NCBI RefSeq assembly: GCF_046244365.1
Contig: NZ_CP176395.1
Coordinates: forward strand, 3,844,001 to 3,908,000
From: Paenibacillus_V sp046244365
GTDB lineage: Bacteria; Bacillota; Bacilli; Paenibacillales; NBRC-103111
Direction of reading: 5' to 3'
DNA: 64,000 bases
The number at the start of each line of letters is the position of its first letter. The stretch's first letter is position 1. Below are positions 26,378-33,503 of this stretch, piece by piece. The notes under the pieces were generated by a model that searched no databases, was not told the origin of the DNA, and was given only the letters and a program-made list of their open reading frames with translations. Position numbers and translations under genes: made by a program.

Positions 26378-27709
26378 ATGTATTTACATGGGACAAGTAG
26401 AATAAATGAACAAGGCAATCTTGAAATCGGAGGCGTGGACGCGACGGAGCTGGCCGCGAAGTTCGGCACGCCATTATATGTCGTAGACGAAGCGCTCGTT
26501 CGCCAAAAGGCGCGTCAATTCGTCGAGGCCTTCAAAGCGTCCGGCTTGAAATTCCAAGTCGCCTATGCAAGCAAAGCGTTCTGTGTCATGGCGATGTGCC
26601 GCATCGCCGAGGAAGAGGGCATGTCGCTGGACGTCGTCTCGGACGGCGAGCTGTATACGGCGCTGCAAGCCGGTTTCCCGGCCGAGCGCATTCACTTCCA
26701 CGGCAACAACAAGTCGCCGCAAGAAATCGAAATGGCGATCGACGCCAAAATCGGCTGTTTCGTCGTCGACAATTTCATCGAGCTGCACTTGTTGAACGCA
26801 ATTGCGGCCGAGAAACGCGAGAAAGTAAAAGTATTGTTCCGTATTACGCCTGGCGTTTCCGCGCATACGCATGAATATATTTCGACCGGACAGCAGGACT
26901 CCAAGTTCGGCTTCGACCTTGGCAACGGCGCCGCTTACCGGGCCATTCAAGAAGCGAAAGAACTGGCAAATATCGAAGTTCTGGGCGTTCACTCGCATAT
27001 CGGATCGCAAATCTTCGAAACGGAAGGTTTCCGTATGGCGATGGAGAAGACGATCGGATTTGCAACGAAAGTGCGCGAGGAATTGGAAGTAACGTTCAAG
27101 GTCGTTAACCTTGGCGGAGGCTTCGGCATCCGCTATGTGGAAGGCGATACCCCGCTTCCGGTTGCCGAGTACGTGAAGGCGATCACCGACGGCATTCAGT
27201 CTTACTTCTCGAGCCACAACTATCCGATTCCGGAAATTTGGATCGAACCGGGCCGTAGTATCGTTGGCGATGCCGGTACGACTTTGTACACCGTAGGAAC
27301 GTCCAAGGACATTCCGGGCGTACGCAAATATATTGCGGTTGACGGCGGTATGACCGATAACCCGCGTCCGGCGCTTTACGAATCGCAATACGAGGCGATG
27401 CTGGCTAACCGCGCGAAAGAAGAGAACGCGGAAATCGTTTCGGTAGCAGGCAAATGCTGCGAGAGCGGCGACATGCTGATTTGGGATCTGAATCTGCCTA
27501 AGGTAGAGAGCGGCGATATTTTGGCCGTTGCCTGCACAGGCGCTTACAACTATGCGATGTCCAGCAACTACAACCGGATCCGCAAGCCGGCGGTCGTTTT
27601 CGTAAAAGACGGTCAAGCGGACGTAGCGGTTAAACGCGAGACGCTGGATAACATCGTCGGTCTGGACGTCATTCCGGCACGTTTGCAAAAAACGGTTGCT
27701 TCCAAATAA
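26378..27709 (+). CDS. lysA: Diaminopimelate decarboxylase
   Basis: Last enzyme of lysine synthesis: it decarboxylates meso-diaminopimelate to L-lysine. 443 aa, fold-type III PLP enzyme. The PLP Lys66 is in VAYASKAF. Other family marks are HGNNKS, the HSHIGSQIF loop, the Gly-rich GGGFGIRY, EPGRSIVGDAG, and the CCESGD motif that supplies the active-site Cys from the partner subunit. GAGAGGTG lies upstream of the ATG. In Bacillus, lysA follows spoVAF directly; here the RpiR-nanE-ROK block lies between them. Confidence 0.96.
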   Translation: MYLHGTSRINEQGNLEIGGVDATELAAKFGTPLYVVDEALVRQKARQFVEAFKASGLKFQVAYASKAFCVMAMCRIAEEEGMSLDVVSDGELYTALQAGFPAERIHFHGNNKSPQEIEMAIDAKIGCFVVDNFIELHLLNAIAAEKREKVKVLFRITPGVSAHTHEYISTGQQDSKFGFDLGNGAAYRAIQEAKELANIEVLGVHSHIGSQIFETEGFRMAMEKTIGFATKVREELEVTFKVVNLGGGFGIRYVEGDTPLPVAEYVKAITDGIQSYFSSHNYPIPEIWIEPGRSIVGDAGTTLYTVGTSKDIPGVRKYIAVDGGMTDNPRPALYESQYEAMLANRAKEENAEIVSVAGKCCESGDMLIWDLNLPKVESGDILAVACTGAYNYAMSSNYNRIRKPAVVFVKDGQADVAVKRETLDNIVGLDVIPARLQKTVASK

Positions 27710-27733
27710 TAGGGAAATAGAGATTCGAAATAT

Positions 27734-27767
27734 GCATCGGGGCGTAAGCCCCGGTGCTTTTTGACAT
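27734..27767 (+). terminator. Terminator after lysA
   Basis: GCATCGGGGC / GCCCCGGTGC with a GTAA loop, followed by TTTTT. Confidence 0.9.
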
Positions 27768-27794
27768 ACATACCTACCGGGAGGAATGTACGAC

Positions 27795-28970
27795 ATGAGT
27801 CATCAAAATAAAAAGCACGACTGGACCCTAGTCGCGCATGACGGTCACGATGAACGCCATTACGGCGCCGTCACTATGCCGATTTACCAGAACAGCCTGT
27901 TCACCTTTCCAAGCCACGATGCCTTCGAAGCGGCGACCGACCGTTTCTTCGATCATTATGTGTACACGAGAGGGAATAATCCTACGGTTCGCCATCTTGA
28001 GGAAAGGCTTGCGGCGCTTGAAGGCGGAGAAGCGGCCCGCTGCTTCGGTTCCGGGATGGCGGCTATCACGGCAGCTATCATGTCGGCGGTCAAGTCTGGC
28101 GATCACGTAGTCTGCGTAGATCAGGTTTATGGCGTTACGAAACGGTTTTTGGAGCAATATTTGAGCGGATTCGGCGTCGAGTCGACCTTCGTCGACGGTA
28201 CGAGCCTTGCCGCCCTAGAGGAAGCCATAAGGCCGAATACGAAGCTGCTTTACATGGAAAGTCCGACGAGCATGCGCTTCGAGCTGCAGGATTTGCGGGA
28301 ATGGGTTGCTATCGCCAAGCGGATCGGCGCGAAAACGATCATCGACAACACATGGGCCACGCCATGTTATCAGAAACCGCTTCTGCTTGGGGTAGACTTG
28401 TCCGTGCATTCCATATCCAAGTATATCGGCGGCCACAGCGACATTGTGGGGGGAGTGGTCATCGGCAGCAAAAATGAGCTAAAGGCCATCAACGGCAACG
28501 AGTTTACACTGTTTGGCGGCATCATGTCACCCCAGAATGCATCGCTCGTTCTGCGCGGCTTGCGAACGCTGCCGCTGCGCATGCAGCAGCTGCAGGAGCA
28601 TGGGCTTGAGGTTGCCCGCTTCTTACAAAGGCAGACTTTCGTCGCCGCCGTTCATCATCCCGGACTGGACGCCCACCCGCAGCACGAGCTGGGCAAAACG
28701 CAAATGAGCGGAGGCGGCAGTTTATTTTCAATCGAGCTAAAGCTGCCTGTCGAGCAGGTACGCGTCTGGGCGGATAAGCTGGACTATTTCCGCATCGGCG
28801 TAAGCTGGGGCGGCTATGAGAGCTTAATAATAGCCACTAGGCAATCGGACGAGCAGAAGCGGAACGGAACGGTGCTGGTCCGAATGTATGTCGGTCTGGA
28901 GGATCCTGTCGAGCTGATCGGCGATATGCGCCGTTCTTTTGCCGCGGCGGGCGTAGAAACGATGGTGTAA
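27795..28970 (+). CDS. Trans-sulfuration family PLP enzyme (cystathionine lyase/synthase-like)
   Basis: A 391-aa member of the Cys/Met metabolism PLP family. The PLP Lys209 is in SVHSISKYIGGHSDIVGG. YTRGNNPTVRHLEERLAALEGG, FGSGMAAITAAIMS and MESPTSMRFELQD are also diagnostic. The exact reaction (cystathionine gamma-synthase, beta-lyase or gamma-lyase) cannot be fixed from motifs. ATG 27795 has GGGAGG at good spacing, whereas the ATG at 27786 is too close to it. It follows the lysA terminator and no other sulfur gene is adjacent. Confidence 0.85.
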   Translation: MSHQNKKHDWTLVAHDGHDERHYGAVTMPIYQNSLFTFPSHDAFEAATDRFFDHYVYTRGNNPTVRHLEERLAALEGGEAARCFGSGMAAITAAIMSAVKSGDHVVCVDQVYGVTKRFLEQYLSGFGVESTFVDGTSLAALEEAIRPNTKLLYMESPTSMRFELQDLREWVAIAKRIGAKTIIDNTWATPCYQKPLLLGVDLSVHSISKYIGGHSDIVGGVVIGSKNELKAINGNEFTLFGGIMSPQNASLVLRGLRTLPLRMQQLQEHGLEVARFLQRQTFVAAVHHPGLDAHPQHELGKTQMSGGGSLFSIELKLPVEQVRVWADKLDYFRIGVSWGGYESLIIATRQSDEQKRNGTVLVRMYVGLEDPVELIGDMRRSFAAAGVETMV

Positions 28971-29041
28971 ACCGAGTCTGCGGTTGCAACCGGAATATTT
29001 TTACGGTATGATCCTACCGGGCAACAAATACGCCTATAAAA

Positions 29042-29071
29042 TTGCGTTGATTTGCTCATATATGGTACACT
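29042..29071 (+). promoter_or_regulatory. Possible promoter of the cyclophilin gene
   Basis: TTGCGT (29042-29047), an 18-base spacer, then TGGTACACT with a TG extension and TACACT at 29066-29071. Moderate match. Confidence 0.4.
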
Positions 29072-29111
29072 TCTTTTGATAAAACTTAGGACAAACAAGG
29101 AGAGATAAGCT

Positions 29112-29549
29112 ATGGCAAAAAAAGGACTTATTGAACTTGAAAATGGTAATAAAATTGAAATAAATTTCTTACCTGAAGAAGCGCCGAACACGGTAGCAAA
29201 CTTTGAAAAATTGGCGAATGAGGGCTTTTATAACGGTATAACATTTCATCGTGTAATTAAAGGTTTTGTTGCCCAAGGGGGTTGCCCGAACGGAACTGGT
29301 ACAGGTGGCGCAGGTTACACTATAGACTGTGAGACAGCAACAAACACGTCTAAACATGTACGTGGAGCATTATCTATGGCACATGCTGGACGCAACACAG
29401 GAAGCTCGCAGTTCTTTATCGTATACGAACCACAACCTCACCTTGACGGTGGTCATACAGTGTTCGGAAATGTTATATCGGGTATGGAATATGTTGATTC
29501 GATCAAACAGGGCGATAAAATGAAAGAAGTTAAAGTTTGGGAAGAATAG
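29112..29549 (+). CDS. Peptidyl-prolyl cis-trans isomerase (cyclophilin), AT-rich, probably acquired
   Basis: Complete 145-aa cytoplasmic cyclophilin. It has the catalytic HRV (Arg47) and FVAQGG segments, GALSMAHAGRNTGSSQFFIV and PHLDGGHTVFG. AAGGAGAG lies upstream of the ATG. Codon use is strikingly unlike the rest of the window: AT-ending codons dominate (for example runs of AAA, GAA, AAT, ATT). The neighbouring genes and the cyclophilin remnant at 29692-29952 are G+C-rich at third positions. Its terminator is AT-flanked as well. Both copies lie where Bacillus carries ppiB, so the intact gene looks like a transferred replacement. Confidence 0.92.
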   Translation: MAKKGLIELENGNKIEINFLPEEAPNTVANFEKLANEGFYNGITFHRVIKGFVAQGGCPNGTGTGGAGYTIDCETATNTSKHVRGALSMAHAGRNTGSSQFFIVYEPQPHLDGGHTVFGNVISGMEYVDSIKQGDKMKEVKVWEE

Positions 29550-29559
29550 TATTGTGAAA

Positions 29560-29593
29560 AATCCCCTCAGTATATTTTTATTGAGGGGATTTT
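29560..29593 (+). terminator. Terminator after the cyclophilin gene
   Basis: AATCCCCTCA / TGAGGGGATT stem with a 12-base AT-rich loop, followed by a short T-run. Confidence 0.85.
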
Positions 29594-29649
29594 ACTATGA
29601 GCGGAGAAGTGAAGAAATGAATTTTTAGAAAAGTTGAAATCGAGATAAG

Positions 29650-29668
29650 ATTAATTGATCCAATTAAT
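29650..29668. repeat. Small palindrome near the junction
   Basis: ATTAATTG-ATC-CAATTAAT, 8-bp perfect arms. It sits between the AT-rich gene and the native remnant, about 24 bases before the remnant begins. It may mark or have helped the rearrangement, but this is only positional evidence. Confidence 0.5.
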
Positions 29669-29691
29669 GCACTTCTTGGCAGTCAATAACA

Positions 29692-29952
29692 TGCCCGAGC
29701 GGAACGGGAACTGGCGGCCCCGGCTACCAAATCAACTGCGAAATCAACCCGAACAAGCATGAGTGCGGCTCGGTCGCTATGGCTCACGCCGGACGCAACA
29801 CAGGCGGCAGCCAATTCTACATCGTTTACCAGCCGCAACCGCATTTAGACGGACAGCACACCGTATTCGGCAAAGTGTTATCCGGAATGGAGCATGTAGA
29901 CAAGTTCCAAGGCCGCGACAAGATGGAGTCGGTTAAGGTCGTTGAAGTGTAA
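29692..29952 (+). pseudogene. ppiB: Truncated native cyclophilin gene (3' half of ppiB)
   Basis: An 86-codon open stretch encodes the C-terminal half of a cyclophilin. It starts abruptly at CPSGTGTGGPGYQINCE and continues through VAMAHAGRNTGGSQFYIVYQ, PHLDGQHTVFGKV and SVKVVEV to a TAA. Upstream in frame there is a stop three bases before (29686-29688), and no start codon or ribosome site. The first half, with the catalytic Arg, is missing. Codon use is G+C-rich like the rest of the window, so this is the resident gene, broken next to the AT-rich intact copy. Confidence 0.88.
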
Positions 29953-30138
29953 TCATGTTTTCCCGCTGACGCATGAGCCGTATTGGCTCGTGCGTCCGTT
30001 TTTTTGTCCGGATATTCATGTATCCGTCTTTGTCTAATTGGTAGAGACGAACATCCGGGTTCGCGGATGGATAGATCGCTTGGGAAAAGGAGACGAGTGT
30101 CTTGGAGGGATCCCGTAGGTGAGTGATTATGGATCTGG

Positions 30139-30391
30139 GTTCATTAGTAGTGAACGTAAATGCATGATTTGGGGTTGGGCAGCGGTTTGGAAGGGGATTA
30201 GAGAAGGGAAGTTCACTATTAGTGAACATAAATTCATTATTTTGGCTTGGACAACGGTTTAAATGGGGATTAAGGAAGGGAAGTTCACTATTAGTGAACG
30301 TAAAGGGAAAATAGTGACGTATGGTTCACTATCCTGTTGGTTTTAAGGCATTTGTGTGAAAATAGTGAACGTTGCTTTAGTAATAGTGAAC
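30139..30391. repeat. Cluster of AGTGAAC palindromes with 72-bp spacing
   Basis: Three 17-bp palindromes of the form GTTCACTATTAGTGAAC start at 30139 (imperfect), 30211 and 30283, exactly 72 bases apart; the DNA between is a diverged direct repeat (for example GGTTTGGAAGGGGATTAG and GGTTTAAATGGGGATTAA). Further half or rearranged copies are at 30311-30332, 30362-30370 and 30382-30391. No gene overlaps. It looks like a small dispersed palindromic element that has duplicated in tandem. Confidence 0.8.
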
Positions 30392-30544
30392 TTTGGCTCA
30401 CTAACTTTATAATGGTCCTCCCGCATGCTTGGATCCGGCAAACTTGCTCTAAAACCGGATGGGGCGGAACGCGGGGAGAAGCCCACAACTGGAGGGGAGC
30501 GCGGAATTTCCAGTCATGGATTTAGCTATGGATAACGGCTATAA

Positions 30545-30708
30545 GTCCTGAAAGTAGCCCAAGAAGTAGCCCAAGAAGTAGCCCAAGAAGTAGCCCAAGA
30601 AGTAGCCAAAGAAGTAGCCAAAGAAGTAGCCAAAGAAGTAGCCAAAGAAGTAGCCAAAGAAGTAGCCAAAGAAGTAGCCAAAGAAGTAGCCCTTTATGTA
30701 GCCTAGGA
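30545..30708. repeat. 12-bp tandem repeat array (AGTAGCC units)
   Basis: Thirteen units in exact 12-base register, with the AGTAGC core beginning at 30553, 30565, 30577 and so on to 30685, and a final TGTAGC at 30697. The first four units read AGTAGCCCAAGA, the next seven AGTAGCCAAAGA, and the last two are altered. One frame is open through the array (VAQE/VAKE repeats) but has no start codon, so I treat it as non-coding. Confidence 0.9.
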
Positions 30709-30895
30709 GTTGCTCGTGATATGTCTCGTGATATGGCCTATGATTATATGCAATGATATAGATTGTGATGTATCTCGTAATATAGAGAATGATATAGCAT
30801 TATATAGCCAATAATATAGCCCACAATATAGCCCACAATATAGCCCATAATATATCCCATAATATAGCCCATAATTTAGCCCCTGATAGCCCGCG
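30709..30895. repeat. Degenerate 12-bp repeat array (AATATAGCCCAY units)
   Basis: Directly after the first array. TATAGC cores at 30815, 30827, 30839, 30851 (as TATATC), 30863 and 30875 (as TTTAGC) keep a 12-base period. Upstream of these, degraded TGATAT units continue back to about 30720. The shared period and TAGCC core suggest that the two arrays have one origin. Confidence 0.75.
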
Positions 30896-30982
30896 TTACT
30901 AAATTGCCCTCCATTTTTTTCCTCAATTGTCCCGACGAATCAATGTCGACAAAATCAATGCGAAAAATAGGAATGATTAGCC

Positions 30983-31011
30983 TTGCTTTTTTTGCGACAC
31001 AGTGGTACTAT
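30983..31011 (+). promoter_or_regulatory. Probable sigma-A promoter of the rib operon
   Basis: TTGCTT (30983-30988) and TACTAT (31006-31011) with a 17-base spacer, about 50 bases before the FMN aptamer. Confidence 0.55.
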
Positions 31012-31059
31012 TTCAATCAAAGTAAGGCTTTTCTGAAAATACAACGACAATTTCATAGG

Positions 31060-31268
31060 ATATCCTTCGGGGCCGGGTGAAATTCCCGACCGGCGGTGAT
31101 CCGGATGAGGCGGCTTCTTCCGCTATCCGGTCAGTCCGTGACCCGTGTGGCATCGCATTTCGAAGTTCGTGGGCGTTAAGTTGCCGACCGTGCTTGGATG
31201 CGAGATCAACCGGTGGACTCGGTGCAATTCCGAGACCGACAGTTAAAGTCTGGATGGGAGAAGGAGCA
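31060..31268 (+). ncRNA. FMN riboswitch (RFN element)
   Basis: The conserved aptamer segments are present in order: CCTTCGGGGCCGGGTGAAAT, then TCCCGACCGGCGGTGAT, a variable long stem, then a segment reading ACTCGGTGCAATTCCGAGACC, GACAGTTAAAGTCTGGATGG and GAGAAGGA. The closing P1 stem pairs TCCTTC (31063-31068) with GAAGGA (31260-31265). FMN binding is known to switch off transcription or translation of the downstream rib genes. The terminator-like hairpin at 31603 is unusually far away. Confidence 0.96.
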
Positions 31269-31602
31269 TAATTGTTTCGTTGAGCCGACGTCATATGTAC
31301 TTTTTTTCACATTTTCGCGATATCGGTTTCGCCCGTCTAATATACCGTATCATGCGGTTTATTAGTGTTAGCCTTATGAGGCTATGGTTTATAGGGCGAA
31401 GCGGCTCTATTTCGTCGTGTCGCGAGGTCGGAAAGCGTGGCTTTCATTCCGATGGCCAGCTCGTAGACCATGCGATGGCTGCGGGATTAGAATCGCGGAT
31501 ATCAGCTGGAACAAGAAGATGCGCAGACGGATGTGCGATACGGATAACAACATATTGCCTGCCGGGATACGTCCGGTAATGGCCGGCTTGTGCTCTTTTC
31601 TT
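31269..31602 (+). other. Long spacer between FMN aptamer and rib terminator
   Basis: About 330 bases with no credible gene. FMN aptamers are usually followed by their terminator within roughly 50-150 bases, so this is a stretched or rearranged expression platform. GCCGG / CCGGC pairing around 31561-31586 might contribute an antiterminator. Confidence 0.4.
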
Positions 31603-31631
31603 CACCCCGACCTTCTGTTGCGGGTGTTTTT
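31603..31631 (+). terminator. Attenuator-type terminator before ribD
   Basis: CACCC / GGGTG stem with a 13-14 base loop, followed by TTTTT, 28 bases before the ribD start. It is the likely FMN-controlled terminator. Confidence 0.6.
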
Positions 31632-31658
31632 GGCGTTCCCGATATTCGAGAAGAGGTG

Positions 31659-32768
31659 ATGGCAACGGATACGATGGATTCGACTTTTTATATGCGCCTG
31701 GCCCTGCAGATGGCTGAAGCCGCCCAGGGGCAAACCGGAATAAATCCGGTCGTCGGGTGCGTCGTCGTGAAGCATGGGCGGATCGTAGGCATGGGCGCCC
31801 ATTTAAGGCGCGGTACCGAGCACGCGGAGGTGCATGCGATTCGCATGGCCGGGAGCGAAGCGGAGGGCAGTACGGTATATGTGTCGCTGGAGCCTTGCAG
31901 CCATTACGGCCGAACGCCGCCATGCGCCGATCTGCTCATCAAGGAGAAGGTGGCGAAGGTAGTGGTCGCCTGCCTAGACCCGAACCCGGAGGTTGCCGGC
32001 AAAGGAGTCGAGAAGCTGCGTTCCCATGGCATCGTCGTCGAGGTAGGGGTGCTTCAGGAGAAGGCGACTGCCCTGAATGAGCCGTTTAACAAATATATTG
32101 TCAGCCGCCTTCCGTTCGTCACCCTGAAGACCGCCTGTACGCTTGACGGCAAAATCGCAAGCCGCACCGGCGACAGCAAATGGATAACGAACGAAAAATC
32201 CCGTTCCTATGTGCATACGCTCCGTCACCGTCATCAAGCGATCATGGTGGGAGCCGGGACGATAATCGCCGACGACCCGCAATTGACGACGCGGCTTCCT
32301 GTGGATGCGCTGCAGCCGATTCGGATCGTGGTCGATTCGACGCTGCGTTCTCCGGAGCATGCTAAAGTTTTTGACGGACAATCGCCGACTATCGTGCTTA
32401 CCACGGCAAGAGCGCCGCAAGATAAGGCAGAGCGTCTGGCAGACAGAGGTATAGAACTGATCCATACCGGCGAAGGACCGCAAGTCGACTTGCGGAAGGC
32501 GATGAAGCTGCTCGGGGAGAAGGAAATCGGATCGATTTTGTTGGAGGGCGGAGGCCGGTTGAACGGTGCGATGCTGGAAAACGGATTGATCGACGTATGC
32601 CGCCTCTTCTTCGCTCCGAAGATTGTGGGCGGCCTGCAAGCGCCAGGAAGCTTTGCGTTTGACGGTTTCGAACGAATGGCCGAAGCTGTCAAATTGGAGA
32701 GAATCCAGGTGGAAACCTTCGGAGACGACGTTTGCATTACAGGATACCCGGTTTACGGTGACCGGTAA
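31659..32768 (+). CDS. ribD: Bifunctional riboflavin deaminase/reductase RibD
   Basis: About 369 aa. The N-terminal cytidine-deaminase-like domain (to about 150) carries the zinc ligands His55, Cys80 and Cys89, with catalytic Glu57 in HAEVHA. The C-terminal reductase domain (about 150-369) has TLKTACTLDGKIASRTGDSKWIT and ILLEGGGRLNG. It deaminates and then reduces the pyrimidine intermediate of riboflavin synthesis. The start is uncertain: ATG 31659 has AGAGGTG almost touching it, while ATG 31674 aligns better with the Bacillus protein but lies far from any ribosome site. It is the first gene of the rib operon. Confidence 0.94.
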   Translation: MATDTMDSTFYMRLALQMAEAAQGQTGINPVVGCVVVKHGRIVGMGAHLRRGTEHAEVHAIRMAGSEAEGSTVYVSLEPCSHYGRTPPCADLLIKEKVAKVVVACLDPNPEVAGKGVEKLRSHGIVVEVGVLQEKATALNEPFNKYIVSRLPFVTLKTACTLDGKIASRTGDSKWITNEKSRSYVHTLRHRHQAIMVGAGTIIADDPQLTTRLPVDALQPIRIVVDSTLRSPEHAKVFDGQSPTIVLTTARAPQDKAERLADRGIELIHTGEGPQVDLRKAMKLLGEKEIGSILLEGGGRLNGAMLENGLIDVCRLFFAPKIVGGLQAPGSFAFDGFERMAEAVKLERIQVETFGDDVCITGYPVYGDR

Positions 32769-32783
32769 GGGAGAGGGAAGCAT

Positions 32784-33470
32784 ATGTTTACCGGACTAAT
32801 CGAGGAAGTCGGGATTATGCAGCGCATCGGCAAACAAGGCCAGACGATGGTCTTATCGATTGCTGCGAAGCGTATCATGAGCGATGTTCAGCTTGGCGAT
32901 AGCATCGCGATTAATGGCGTTTGCCTTACGGTGATCTCGTTTGATGCGGGCAGCTTTACCGTAGACGTAATGCCGGAGACGTTCCGTCATACGAATCTGT
33001 CTCTTTTAAGTGCCGGCGATCGCGTCAATCTGGAGCGCGCGATGTCCGCTCAAGGGAGGTTCGGGGGACATATCGTTCAAGGCCACGTCGATGCGACGGG
33101 ACGCATTACGGCAAGGAGACCGGAGGAGAACGCCGTATATTTTACCATAGAGCTCGAGAATACGGACGCAATGAAATATATCGTGCCGCGCGGGTCGATA
33201 ACGATTGACGGTATTAGCCTGACCGTGATCGGCGTTGACGAGCGTTCGTTCTCGGTATCCATAATACCGCATACGCTGGCGCAGACGATTTTGCAGCATA
33301 AGCAGCCCGGCGCATCCGTCAATATCGAAACCGATCTGCTCGGCAAATATATCGAGAGACTGCTCTTTTACCGCGGAGCGGAAAAGCCGGAACTCGCTTC
33401 GAAAAGCGGCGGCCCAGCTAAATCGTCGCGTTTGACGGCGGAATTTCTTGCGGAGAACGGTTTTCTATAG
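32784..33470 (+). CDS. ribE: Riboflavin synthase alpha subunit
   Basis: A 228-aa enzyme that dismutates two 6,7-dimethyl-8-ribityllumazine molecules into riboflavin. It is built as two similar lumazine-binding barrels: MFTGLIEEVG at the start, GHIVQGHVDATG ending the first half, and SLTVIGVDERSFSVSIIPHT in the second. GGGAGAGGG precedes the ATG. It lies 15 bases after ribD. Confidence 0.95.
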   Translation: MFTGLIEEVGIMQRIGKQGQTMVLSIAAKRIMSDVQLGDSIAINGVCLTVISFDAGSFTVDVMPETFRHTNLSLLSAGDRVNLERAMSAQGRFGGHIVQGHVDATGRITARRPEENAVYFTIELENTDAMKYIVPRGSITIDGISLTVIGVDERSFSVSIIPHTLAQTILQHKQPGASVNIETDLLGKYIERLLFYRGAEKPELASKSGGPAKSSRLTAEFLAENGFL

Positions 33471-33503
33471 GCCGAATATTTATTAGGATAAGGGGTGAGC
33501 GTC

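Noticed and set aside
30545..30708. A coding frame with VAQE/VAKE repeats through the 12-bp array
   Set aside because: There is no start codon or ribosome site, and a stop lies just upstream.
30545..30895. Possible CRISPR array
   Set aside because: The repeat unit is only 12 bp, units abut without unique spacers, and there are no cas genes nearby.
31280..31579. A 99-codon frame between the FMN aptamer and ribD
   Set aside because: No proper ribosome site and low-quality protein composition; it is best read as leader RNA.
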